The notes below the pieces were generated by a model. It was given only the letters and a program-made list of their open reading frames with translations, was not told the DNA's origin and did not search any database. From Propionispira arboris (GTDB taxonomy: Bacteria; Bacillota; Negativicutes; Selenomonadales; Selenomonadaceae): a DNA stretch of 64,000 nt. Location: positions 1 through 64,000 of the forward strand of contig NZ_FNZK01000011.1 in assembly GCF_900109225.1 (NCBI RefSeq). Reading direction: 5' to 3'. Within the stretch, counting starts at the first letter, position 1, and each line of letters begins with the position of its first letter. A program made the translations under genes and the position numbers. Below, in pieces: positions 48,647-56,516 of the stretch.

Positions 48647-48786
48647 TCATATCGTCGATGTATTTAATTCAGAGGCATAGCTATTTTTATATAAATTTTC
48701 GGGAGCAATATCAATTTCCTCATCATTTCAAACTAATGTACCGCATTCAACATAAACTCGTTTAAAAACTGATTTGTTTTTTAATG
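48647..48786 (-). pseudogene. DUF2442 fragment with nonsense codon
   Basis: Reading the minus strand gives SVFKRVYVECGTLV, then TGA (48728-48730), then NDEEIDIAPENLYKNSYASE. DUF2442 proteins have GTLVWPNG.DIAPE.LY at this place, so TGG has become TGA. The N-terminal half of the domain is missing. DUF2442 genes are often found in toxin-antitoxin-like pairs. The rest of the 48516-48854 gap holds only repeat R2. Confidence 0.65.
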
Positions 48787-48835
48787 ACTTTTTTCAACTG
48801 TATAATAAAAAATAGTCATATTTAAAAGATATTTA

Positions 48836-48856
48836 CCGCCTTTGAGCGGTTTTTTC
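48836..48856 (+). terminator. Short hairpin with T-run
   Basis: ACCGC/GCGGT around six bases followed by TTTTTT, plus orientation, at the 3' edge of the doc gene. The upstream gene it once served is not evident. Confidence 0.5.
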
Positions 48857-49310
48857 ATTTCTCGATAATTGTGTCAGCTATATTACCATCAGATAAAAAT
48901 TTATTAATATCAATGGAGGTAGAGCGTTCTTCTAACCATAGGGCAAGTTCTTCACTGCTCATTTTTCCCGAAGCAACATTGATAGCTATGTTTTCAAGTT
49001 CTTTTTGAGTATAATTAATTTCAAAATCATTAACCAGTAAATAAACAAGCATACTGTGTACGGCGGTTCTTTTATTGCCATCACGAAAACCATGATTTTT
49101 GGCTAAGCCGAAACATAAACGCGCGGCTTTATCAAAGATACTAGGATATAAATCTTTCCCATCATATGTTGCAAAAGGGTTATTTATAGCTGATTCAAGT
49201 AAGTTATGGTCAAGAATTCCTTTATCCATAGTAAAAGTTCTTTCCATTTCTTCATGGAAAGAAAGGACATCTCTTAAAATAATTTGTATAGTTTGTTTGA
49301 TGTCACTCAT
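48855..49310 (-). CDS. doc: Doc/Fic-family toxin
   Basis: 151 residues with the Fic core HGFRDGNKRTA near residue 72 (catalytic His and phosphate-binding loop) and the Doc-type N-terminus SFHEEMERTF. Doc proteins phosphorylate elongation factor Tu; other Fic proteins transfer AMP. Here FRDGNKR is intermediate, so the exact chemistry is uncertain. The start overlaps the stop of the antitoxin gene by ATGA. The gene is complete and carries no inactivating change that I can see. Confidence 0.88.
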   Translation of the reverse strand: MSDIKQTIQIILRDVLSFHEEMERTFTMDKGILDHNLLESAINNPFATYDGKDLYPSIFDKAARLCFGLAKNHGFRDGNKRTAVHSMLVYLLVNDFEINYTQKELENIAINVASGKMSSEELALWLEERSTSIDINKFLSDGNIADTIIEK

Positions 49311-49462
49311 TTGTTTGCAAGTTCCCTATAGGCTTTTTGATTTCGTTGCATTAGACGGGCGGAAGCCGCGGCTATTTTTTTCTCGATAGTAATGTTATTC
49401 TTGCTTACAATAGAAATATTATTTGCATCGGAACTTGATGGAGAATGTGCACTTTTTTTCAT
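49307..49462 (-). CDS. Small antitoxin of the Doc toxin
   Basis: 51 residues, below usual gene-finding limits. It is MKKSAHSPSSSDANN at the start and ends RLMQRNQKAYRELANK, a C-terminal motif typical of short antitoxins paired with Fic/Doc toxins. AAAGGATTGATTTTT precedes the ATG. The TGA overlaps the doc ATG (ATGA), showing translational coupling. Confidence 0.75.
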   Translation of the reverse strand: MKKSAHSPSSSDANNISIVSKNNITIEKKIAAASARLMQRNQKAYRELANK

Positions 49463-49599
49463 AAAAATCAATCCTTTCTATTATGCTACATCTGTTGTGG
49501 GATAATTAATTGCAGAAATTTCCGTAAGAGAAGCTCGCATGGTACTAACGATGAACTGTCTTCTACTAAGGTGAAATCATATTATTTAATGAGATCCAC

Positions 49600-49655
49600 A
49601 TATCACATAGCCTTTGGGCGAAGCCTCACTGTTGACGCAGGGGCGGCTTTTTTTT
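49600..49655 (+). repeat. Repeat R3: terminator-like element
   Basis: ATATCACATAGCCTTTGGGC (49600-49619) then AAGCCTCACTGTTGACGCAG and GGGCGGCTTTTTTTT. It shares long identical blocks with R2, including CTGTTGACGCAGGGGCGGC. It ends 3 bp from the stop of the minus-strand 66-codon gene. Confidence 0.7.
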
Positions 49656-49657
49656 AT

Positions 49658-49858
49658 TTATATTTTGCGGATTGCATTCATTGTCTTTTTACTAAGATCT
49701 CTAATACTTATATCGTCACTAAAATGATCATGCTGCCATTTCGTATAATCAAAAAGTTCTCTGATGATTAAGGAAATAAAGCGTTCTGCATCGACCTTAT
49801 CAAGCTTGTCAATTAAAATACTCATGTTTTCATTTTTGACGATGCTATCAGTCTTCAT
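49658..49858 (-). CDS. Small protein of unknown function, downstream of hicB
   Basis: 66 residues (55 if ATG 49825 is used). It is acidic and helical, with the segment RFISLIIRELFDYTKWQHDH and a closing ISIRDLSKKTMNAIRKI. The pattern recalls short antitoxin-like proteins, but I do not recognise the family. It begins 5 bp after the hicB stop and has no ribosome site of its own, so it would depend on coupling. R3 directly follows its 3' end. Confidence 0.5.
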   Translation of the reverse strand: MKTDSIVKNENMSILIDKLDKVDAERFISLIIRELFDYTKWQHDHFSDDISIRDLSKKTMNAIRKI

Positions 49859-49862
49859 TTTA

Positions 49863-50288
49863 TTATACTGAAAAATGTTTTGATGAGCTGTCTTCTACGC
49901 CTAAATATTGCTTGAGTGAAGTCTGCAATAGGTGGGAATAGTTTACTTTTTCCTTACGGGCGAGAATATCCAGCCAGCGGGGAATGGTCACAGTCTTATT
50001 CATGGACTTGTTGAGCATTTTTTCACGGAAAGGTGGCATCCAGGCATCAATCATAACAAGTACTTGACCCGGATTTTGCTTAATTTTGATAGGGCTTGAG
50101 GAAGCTGGGATTTCTTCGTCATCTTCTTCCATGCCGTACAGTTGGAGTTGGAGTGCCTCTTTTGCGTTTTTAAAGGCTTCTTCCATTGTGGCAGCAGATG
50201 GTAGGCAACCGGGGAGATCAGGAAAAAAGATAAAAATACCATCATCAGCGATTTCAAATAGAGCAGGGAACGTATAAGTGTCTTTCAT
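49863..50288 (-). CDS. hicB: HicB antitoxin (full length)
   Basis: About 141 residues. The N-terminal domain is KDTYTFPALFEIADDGI and IFFPDLPGCLPSA. The C-terminal ribbon-helix-helix part is KTVTIPRWLDILARKEKVNY and SHLLQTSLKQYLGV. HicB neutralises HicA and represses the operon. TTGGAGGTTGATAACA favours ATG 50288. The cognate hicA just upstream is broken, so this is an antitoxin without an active toxin. Confidence 0.92.
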   Translation of the reverse strand: MKDTYTFPALFEIADDGIFIFFPDLPGCLPSAATMEEAFKNAKEALQLQLYGMEEDDEEIPASSSPIKIKQNPGQVLVMIDAWMPPFREKMLNKSMNKTVTIPRWLDILARKEKVNYSHLLQTSLKQYLGVEDSSSKHFSV

Positions 50289-50330
50289 TGTTATCAACCT
50301 CCAATAATAGATAAGGAGAAAGGCGAAGCG

Positions 50331-50474
50331 TCAAGAAAATTTGACTCCGGCCTATTCTTGTATTCGCTTGAGAGCAGCCTGCGGAATATCTTTTCGGGAA
50401 TGTGTGACCGTGGACACGCCCTTTTTTGCTTGGATGCTTAAACTGGTGGTGGTCACCTGCACAATTGACTTCAT
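50331..50474 (-). pseudogene. hicA: hicA toxin remnant (deletion, frameshift, stop)
   Basis: From ATG 50474 (AAGGATGAC before it) the strand still shows the HicA core in one frame (GDHHQFKHPSKKGR). The C-terminal part is in another (VTHSRKDIPQAALKRIQE), separated by one extra C. A TAG at 50352-50354 replaces the Gln of the usual IQ.QAG ending, after which AGVKF continues. The first helix of HicA is mostly deleted. It lies directly upstream of an intact hicB. Confidence 0.75.
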
Positions 50475-50693
50475 GTCATCCTTCTTATAGTTAACTATAA
50501 CACATATTATTACACATACAAAGGCAAATAAACAAATGTTTTTACACGTGTTGATGAAGCAGGAAAACAATGGTAAGGTGTCTTTTTTTTGTCAATAAAA
50601 AATGATATTATAAGAAAAAGAATCCGCTTTCTGAATTTCAGTATAGTAGATTTATGGTACATTATACGCAGGTAATATCTCCTGAAAACCACA

Positions 50694-50731
50694 AAAAAAC
50701 ATGATTTTTACAATAAAAAAATCATGTTTCA
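50694..50731. terminator. AT-rich perfect hairpin, possibly bidirectional
   Basis: AAACATGATTTTT pairs with AAAAAATCATGTTT around a 6-nt loop, with A/T runs on both sides. Confidence 0.6.
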
Positions 50732-50788
50732 TCTTATTTTTACTTGCAATCGTTACGAAGTGTAATATAATTAGAAATAGGGTGGAAA

Positions 50789-50886
50789 TTAAAAAAGTCG
50801 CCGTGTCCCAAGAGTGTTAGCGCACTCTTTAGGCACGAGCAGGTGAACCAGCACCTACACGTAACAGCTAGCTGTCTACGACGACA
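50789..50886 (-). ncRNA. Predicted ~100-nt structured small RNA, class unknown
   Basis: The promoter TTGTCA (complement of 50914-50919), 17 bp, TATAAT (complement of 50891-50896) points to a start near 50885. The predicted RNA begins GTCGTCG, pairing with CGGCGAC (complement of 50797-50803), directly followed by six U. Inside are CGTGT/ACACG, hairpins AGGTG-CTGGTT-CACCT and AAGAGTG-CGCTAA-CACTCTT, and the palindrome ACAGCTAGCTGT. The result is a closed multi-branch structure. There is no start codon or ribosome site. The flanking 50475-51125 gap holds no other gene. It matches no RNA class that I can recall (not 4.5S, 6S, tmRNA or RNase P). Confidence 0.7.
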
Positions 50887-51125
50887 ATTTATTATACCGT
50901 TATTTTCCTTTGGTGACAAGGGAGATGGTTTGTTCGGTATAATACGATTGAAGTTTTGACAGGGCTTAGCGTCTGCATGCAATTAAGATATAGCAAAGCG
51001 CATGTGTAGGTTGAATAAACCCGCGCATGCGCTTTTTTGATTTCCCCTGAAACAAACTGTAGGGTGGGTTCCTTTATTGGATTACAATAGAGAAACCCCT
51101 TGCAGAATGAGGATGGGGGATATAA

Positions 51126-51422
51126 ATGATGATGAAAAATGTATTTGATTCATTGGCTGCCACGAAGGAAGATGAAATTTTGGTTGGCTTAGATTTAAGA
51201 AAATATTCTAGTGAATATTTTCATGCCAGCGAAAAAGTCCTTGCATATCAGGACAAAATAAAAAATGCATTGCCCTTGGATTTGCAGGAAATTTTGGAAC
51301 AACTTGATGATGAATATAATTGTATGATGATGAGCGGAATGGATGTATATTATCGGCAGGGTTTTTCCGATGCAGTCCGGCTGATTATGGAGACAATGAC
51401 TTGGTCACCAACGCGGAGTTAG
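51126..51422 (+). CDS. DUF6809-like small protein, function unknown
   Basis: 98 residues with three Met codons at the start. GAGGATGGGGGATATAA precedes the first. It is helical; the C-terminal part MDVYYRQGFSDAVRLIMETM resembles the YxxGFxDGxxLxxE pattern of small proteins seen in mobile elements of Firmicutes. No catalytic motif is visible. It is monocistronic with a terminator at 51434-51470. Confidence 0.6.
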   Translation: MMMKNVFDSLAATKEDEILVGLDLRKYSSEYFHASEKVLAYQDKIKNALPLDLQEILEQLDDEYNCMMMSGMDVYYRQGFSDAVRLIMETMTWSPTRS

Positions 51423-51433
51423 AAGGAACGGTG

Positions 51434-51470
51434 CACCCTGGTGATTTGAAAAAAAATCGCCGGGGTGTTT
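51434..51470 (+). terminator. Terminator after the small protein gene
   Basis: CACCCTGGTGATTT pairs with AAATCGCCGGGGTG (GU pairs), then TTTCT. Confidence 0.75.
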
Positions 51471-51532
51471 CTGTGCGCCAGGAATGGTCGTTTACTCGTC
51501 GGTGCAGTCCAATGGAGAGAATGTAGAGTGTT

Positions 51533-53050
51533 TTAATGAATAAAAATCTGGCCGAAATAGACAATACAACCCATGAGAATGATGAAAGAGACGTAATACT
51601 TGGCTGCAGACTTTAACAATTCGCTTTCACGCCCGTTACTGGCAATTGCTGCGGTAGCGATAGCGATATTTTGCGGTGAAATCATTTTTCCAGCACAGGA
51701 TCCAGTTGCATTGGCAGCTGCTATCCAACTTGCATTTGCATAAATTGCGGAGGCGGAAGCTGTTTGCAGTTTGCCAAAAAGAACACTGCTTGATGTTGCT
51801 GAGCCAGTGATAAATGTGCCGACTGAGCCGATGAAAGGAGCGATGGCTGGATAGAAGATGCCAGTTGTATTGACCGCTGTTTCAGCGATTTCATGTGTCA
51901 TACCGCTGTATCCCATGATTTTGGCTGTAGCTATAATTGTGATGATTGTAATGATTGTGTTGCGCAGGCTAATAATCGTTTTGGCTAGAACCAGGAACAT
52001 TTCTCCGAAAGATGCAGATTGTACTCGCCCACCGATGAAGGAGGCAAGCAGAATCAGTACTCCCGGTGTGGCAAGCCAGGTGAATGTATAAGGTGAGGCG
52101 TCGGCACCACTGTATATAAGCACGGAAGTTTTGATGAGGTTTAGTGGTTGGTTGATTGCAGGGATGAGCTTTGATGTAGTGAGAAGAAATATAAAGATAA
52201 GGATAAAGGGGAGGCAGGCTAAAAGACCTTTTTTAAAGGGAACAGGCACTTTGTTTATAGCCATCCGGTATGTGTCATCTGTGACCTTTAATGTTTTTGC
52301 ACAGATGATGATGGCAGTCATTGTGCAGATTGAGGCTGCAACGACTGCTAACTCGGGTCCCATGAAAAAGGAGACGAGCATTTCGGGAATAAGAAAACTA
52401 ATGCCTGCGATGAAAGTGAGAAAAAATACTCCTTTGAGTGCACGAATGGATTGCCCGGTAGCAATTACGATAAGAAAAGGACAGAGCAGGTTAAGCGGAG
52501 CTAGTTGTAGACTGACGTATTTTGCCAGTTGTAATGGCGCAATGTCAGTAATTTGCCCGAGGGTTACCAGGGGAATACCAATAGAACCATATGCTGTCGG
52601 CACAGAATTTGCAATGAGGCATACTAGTGCTGCAAGCATTGGATTTATGCCGATGCCAACTAACATGCTAGCCGGTATAGCAATGGCGGTGCCAAAACCG
52701 GCCATACCTTCAAGAAAAGCGCCAAATCCCCAGCTGATGAGTAACACTATGATGCGGCGATCTGTGCTTACCGAAGTGAGCATTTTTTTTATGATATCCA
52801 TACTTTTTGTATGGATTGACAAGTTATAAGTGAAAATTGCAGCGATGATAACCAATAAGATAGGCCAGCAGGCAAGGGCGATTCCTTCAAGCATGGCAGT
52901 AGCTGCATTGACCAGGGGCATGTGGTAGATAAAAAGTGCTGCTGAAGAAGCGAACACTAGCGCAATCGGGCAGGCTTTGTGGCTCGATATTTTTAGTATA
53001 CTAAGAGCGACGACAAGCCAAATAATAGGGGAAAGTGCGATAATAAACAA
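51533..53050 (-). CDS. lctP: L-lactate permease
   Basis: 505 residues, about twelve to fourteen helices. The family regions GFGAFLEGMAGFGTAIAIPA, IANSVPTAYGSIGIPLVTLG and the C-terminal GSVGTFITGSATSSSVLFG are present. It imports lactate across the inner membrane. The start is TTG after AAAGGAATGATTTTC. It is the last gene of the lutC-lutBA-lctP operon, 171 bp after lutBA with no clear terminator between. Confidence 0.95.
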   Translation of the reverse strand: MFIIALSPIIWLVVALSILKISSHKACPIALVFASSAALFIYHMPLVNAATAMLEGIALACWPILLVIIAAIFTYNLSIHTKSMDIIKKMLTSVSTDRRIIVLLISWGFGAFLEGMAGFGTAIAIPASMLVGIGINPMLAALVCLIANSVPTAYGSIGIPLVTLGQITDIAPLQLAKYVSLQLAPLNLLCPFLIVIATGQSIRALKGVFFLTFIAGISFLIPEMLVSFFMGPELAVVAASICTMTAIIICAKTLKVTDDTYRMAINKVPVPFKKGLLACLPFILIFIFLLTTSKLIPAINQPLNLIKTSVLIYSGADASPYTFTWLATPGVLILLASFIGGRVQSASFGEMFLVLAKTIISLRNTIITIITIIATAKIMGYSGMTHEIAETAVNTTGIFYPAIAPFIGSVGTFITGSATSSSVLFGKLQTASASAIYANASWIAAANATGSCAGKMISPQNIAIATAAIASNGRESELLKSAAKYYVSFIILMGCIVYFGQIFIH

Positions 53051-53221
53051 AGAAAATCATTCCTTTCCATATGTAAGTTAAGAATTTAAATATTGTAAAA
53101 TAGTATGTTTTCCAAAAATTCAATCAATTTAAGCGGTGGCAAATGTTATGTAAACAATGATGTTATTTACTTTACTACGCAGACATTTTGTTAAACCATC
53201 TGCGTAGTAAAGTGAGATATA

Positions 53222-55402
53222 TTATACGGGTAGATTTTCTGCAAGAATGTCAGCGATGTGTTTGACCTGAATATTTGGTGCTTGTTGATCAAGCCCACCG
53301 CGAAGCTGCATCATGCAGGCTGGGCAAGCGACCGCGACGGTGTCGGCACCTGTATCTTTAATGTTGGAGATTTTCTCATCGAGCAAGGGGAGTGAAATCT
53401 CGCTGTATTTGATGCCGAAAGCACCTGCCATACCGCAACATTTGTCACAGTTTTTCATTTCGGTGAATTCATAACCAGCAGTTGACTTAATAAGGGCACG
53501 TGGCTGCGTGAATATACCGAGTCCGCGCTTCATGTGGCAAGAATCGTGATATGTGATCATGTGTGTTGTTTTTCCTTTGGCTGGGCTTAAACGGCCAGCT
53601 TTTTTGTATTTATCCGCGACAAAACTAGTGAATTCATGGACTTTTACCGCCATCGCTTGTGCGCGGGCAAGCCACTCGGAATCATTTTGAAAGAGCTCTA
53701 CATAAGTCTTATGAAGAGTTTCGGCACAGGTTGGGCAAGCACTGATGATGATGTCAACATTAGCTGCTTCAAATACTTCTATGTTCTTTTTAGCTATTTT
53801 ACAGCCAGTATCGCGGTCACCCATCCCTAATACTGGTTTTCCACAGCAGTTCTGTCCTTCGGGGAAAACCACCTCAATACCAAGGTTTTGTAAGACCTTG
53901 ACGACGGATTCGCTTGTATCAGGAAATACGAAGTCTAGATTGCAGCCACTAAAGAAAGCGGCACGCATAGTCGGTTTTTCTGGATTTTTCTTAAAGAGGC
54001 GTGAGGTACGGTCGCGAAATGGTTCTGCAGCGAGGGCAGGCAAACTGCGGCCTTTCGTCATGCCAGCAAAAAAGAGCGGTAAATGGCGAATGAATTTCCC
54101 AGACTGAACTGGTTTTTGTGCTACGGAGGCAATGCGCAACAGGGTGTGGAATACTTTGCGGTTGGAAAGGACATTTTGGAAGACAGCTTTTTCTGGAAGG
54201 TTCAGTCCTTTTTCTTGGACGGCACGAGATCGCAACTCATCAATGAGATCTGGGATGGGAATCTTGCCCGGACAAATCGACTCGCACTTACGGCAGCCAA
54301 TGCAGAGATCACTGAATTTTGAGAAATCGTCCAGGCTGTTTAGGAGACCTGTAAGGATAGCACCAATGCCTCCAGAGTATATATTTCCGTAAACGTGTCC
54401 GCCGACAAGGGTCCAAATGGGACAAACATTGAGACAGGAAGCACAACGGACGCACTGATAAACTTCTTTGAGCTTCGGGTCATGTGCTGCTTTCAAACGA
54501 CCGTTGTCAAGTAAAATGACGTAGAGTTTACGATCCTCTTCAACCCATTGATCTCCTTTTTTATATATGACAGGTGTTGGGCCATCAACCATTGTCATAT
54601 AGCTAGTCATACGCTGACAGGTTCCGTTTCGAGGTAAGAGTCGTAGAATTTTGGCTGCATCTTTAATTTTGGGGATGAGTTTTTCGTAGCCTATGATAAC
54701 AACATGTATGCGTGGAAGGGTAGTGACAATGCGCGCATTGCCTTCATTTGTCACTAGACCGATAGCACCGTTTTCGGCGATCCCGAAGTTTGCACCTGTG
54801 ATACCCATGTCTGCATGCAGAAATTCTTCGCGCAATACTCGCCGGGCTGTTTGTATCATAAAGGGAATATCGCTAGGGATGTTTTCGTCGAGTGCTTCGG
54901 AGAAGAATTCCGCGCATTGGTTGCGGTCCAGATGAATGGCTGGCATAACCATGTGAGAAGGCTTCTGTCCTGCAACGGAAAGCATCCATTCACCAAGATC
55001 GGTCTCCCGGACATGGAGGTCATTTTGTTCTAGGTACGTATTGAGGTGGATTTCTTCTGTGGCCATGGATTTAGATTTTACAATCCGGTGAACATTGTTT
55101 TCAAGACAGATTTGTAGGAGGTGTTGTTTAAGATCATCACCATCTTTGGCTCGGTACAGCTGCCCGCCGCGTTCTTTTATGGAGGTCTCAAATTCATTGG
55201 CAATCTGCTCAATATTATCAACGGTTTTGCGTTTCATATCACGTAAAGCATCTCGTAGGTCTTCAATATTATCAACATTCGCATAGGCTTTAAGGCGAGC
55301 TTCTGGATATTGGTCAGCGAAACGCGAAAGTGCTGTCTGCATAACATTATTATTCAGTTTTTCTTTGATTTCTTTGTGAAGATTTCTATTTTGTGCGGAC
55401 AT
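53222..55402 (-). CDS. Fused lactate utilisation protein LutB-LutA (iron-sulfur)
   Basis: 726 residues, nearly LutB plus LutA in one chain. Residues about 1-310 form the LutB N-terminal domain (MGITGANFGIAENGAIGLVT). Two [4Fe-4S] motifs follow, CVRCASCLNVCPIW and CIGCRKCESICPGKIP (about 320-385). From about 480 there are two CCG domains as in LutA: GCNLDFVFP, NCCGKPVLGMGD, CPTCAETL, then DSCHMKRGLG, CDKCCGMAG and CPACMMQL. With LutC it oxidises lactate to pyruvate. In B. subtilis LutA and LutB are separate. Its ATG overlaps the lutC stop by one base (TGATG). Confidence 0.9.
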   Translation of the reverse strand: MSAQNRNLHKEIKEKLNNNVMQTALSRFADQYPEARLKAYANVDNIEDLRDALRDMKRKTVDNIEQIANEFETSIKERGGQLYRAKDGDDLKQHLLQICLENNVHRIVKSKSMATEEIHLNTYLEQNDLHVRETDLGEWMLSVAGQKPSHMVMPAIHLDRNQCAEFFSEALDENIPSDIPFMIQTARRVLREEFLHADMGITGANFGIAENGAIGLVTNEGNARIVTTLPRIHVVIIGYEKLIPKIKDAAKILRLLPRNGTCQRMTSYMTMVDGPTPVIYKKGDQWVEEDRKLYVILLDNGRLKAAHDPKLKEVYQCVRCASCLNVCPIWTLVGGHVYGNIYSGGIGAILTGLLNSLDDFSKFSDLCIGCRKCESICPGKIPIPDLIDELRSRAVQEKGLNLPEKAVFQNVLSNRKVFHTLLRIASVAQKPVQSGKFIRHLPLFFAGMTKGRSLPALAAEPFRDRTSRLFKKNPEKPTMRAAFFSGCNLDFVFPDTSESVVKVLQNLGIEVVFPEGQNCCGKPVLGMGDRDTGCKIAKKNIEVFEAANVDIIISACPTCAETLHKTYVELFQNDSEWLARAQAMAVKVHEFTSFVADKYKKAGRLSPAKGKTTHMITYHDSCHMKRGLGIFTQPRALIKSTAGYEFTEMKNCDKCCGMAGAFGIKYSEISLPLLDEKISNIKDTGADTVAVACPACMMQLRGGLDQQAPNIQVKHIADILAENLPV

Positions 55403-56022
55403 CAGTGTACCCTCCTATTTGGCATTTCGTCGACAGCGATAATGAAAAAGCGGCTTGGCCCGTGAACTCCAAGGCTCAGGACGCGTTCTATATCTGCGGT
55501 ACGGCTTGGCCCGGTGATAAAGCCCATATAACCTCGATTAAACACACGAGAAATAATTTGAAAGGCTGTTGTGACATTTTTGACGGTATGGTTTGCATTG
55601 AGTATTATGATGTGACTGGGTGGCAGCATGCCAACAACGCGAGCCTCATAAGAATAAGTATCAACACAGACGCTGCCGGTTTCGCCTATACCAAACTCAG
55701 CCATAGAAATGCCAAGATCAGCAGTCGGGGCGTGCTCGGCGATATCAAATTTATTTGTATATATTTCTGACCCCATCAGTTCAATATTTTTATATAATGT
55801 TGTGAGCTCTGGCGACGTTTCGTCATTGGTAGCGATGATCTTATTAACGTTCAGGGTAGTGATTAGACCGGATATGGCTGTTTGCGCAGCTTGAAGATCT
55901 TTTGCATGAATAATTTCGGCGGAAGCAGCCTTGGCATTTTCTTCGAATTCTTGCCAATAACTGGAATTTACGAGGTTGTCATCAAAGGCGTTAGTGACCC
56001 AGTCTTTACATACTTTTTTCAT
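55402..56022 (-). CDS. lutC: Lactate utilisation protein LutC
   Basis: 206 residues of the LUD/DUF162 fold: ADLGISMAEFGIGETGSVCV near residue 100 and GFITGPSRTADIERVLSLGVHGP near 165, both diagnostic. It is the first gene of the operon. GGGGGAATATGTT precedes the ATG. Together with the fused LutB-LutA it makes the non-flavin lactate dehydrogenase system. A FadR-type regulator is divergent. Confidence 0.93.
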   Translation of the reverse strand: MKKVCKDWVTNAFDDNLVNSSYWQEFEENAKAASAEIIHAKDLQAAQTAISGLITTLNVNKIIATNDETSPELTTLYKNIELMGSEIYTNKFDIAEHAPTADLGISMAEFGIGETGSVCVDTYSYEARVVGMLPPSHIIILNANHTVKNVTTAFQIISRVFNRGYMGFITGPSRTADIERVLSLGVHGPSRFFIIAVDEMPNRRVH

Positions 56023-56516
56023 AACATATTCCCCCTAAAACTAAAATTCATATGATGAATTTATTGATTTTATTATATTAATATGCTTAAAGAAAGTCAA
56101 TGACTGATATTTATCAAACAATAATATGTATTAATTATTTAATAGTCAGAATTTATTTAATAATTAAAATAATCTTAATAATATTGAATAGTATGCTGAA
56201 TTTAAAGGAAACTATAAATATATTATTTTTATAAAAACAGAGTTAAAATAAATATTATTAATTATAAAATAAAGATAATTAATAATTAAAATAAAAATAT
56301 TTTATAAAAAATAGGTAAATAGATGTTTTATAAGAAAAATAAGAGGGAAATTCGTATGATGTTATCGTGGATATTTTATTCATTTTTATTGAATTGATCG
56401 GATTCGTATTATGAGTATAAGACCTTTACCTTTCATGATACAATACGTTATAATTTGGAGTAGAAAAGAATAAAGAAAACCATTTGTGAAAATGGATTTT
56501 ATAAAGGGAGATTTTT
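56023..56516. promoter_or_regulatory. AT-rich divergent control region of the lactate genes
   Basis: 494 bp without any gene, extremely A+T rich. A promoter for the plus-strand regulator is visible: TTTACC (56425-56430), 18 bp, TATAAT (56449-56454). A short dyad CCATTT/AAATGG lies near 56480. I see no clear FadR-type TGGT...ACCA operator. Confidence 0.5.

Noticed and set aside
48161-49655. Repeats R1-R3 as an integron attC cassette array
   Set aside because: The gene content (toxin-antitoxin cassettes) fits, but the repeats lack the paired RYYYAAC/GTTRRRY core sites and no integron integrase is seen.
49445-49771. 108-codon plus-strand frame around repeat R3
   Set aside because: It runs through the R3 terminator and against the small minus-strand gene; the composition is not protein-like.
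50694-50800. Possible small hydrophobic toxin downstream of the small RNA (minus strand, LISTLFLIILHFVTIASKNK)
   Set aside because: The frame has no ATG, GTG or TTG start and no ribosome site before the hydrophobic stretch. It reads out of the RNA terminator. Kept only as a thought.
50789-50886. 4.5S/SRP, 6S, tmRNA or RNase P RNA
   Set aside because: Length and conserved motifs of these RNAs are absent (for example the SRP GGAA-loop helix).
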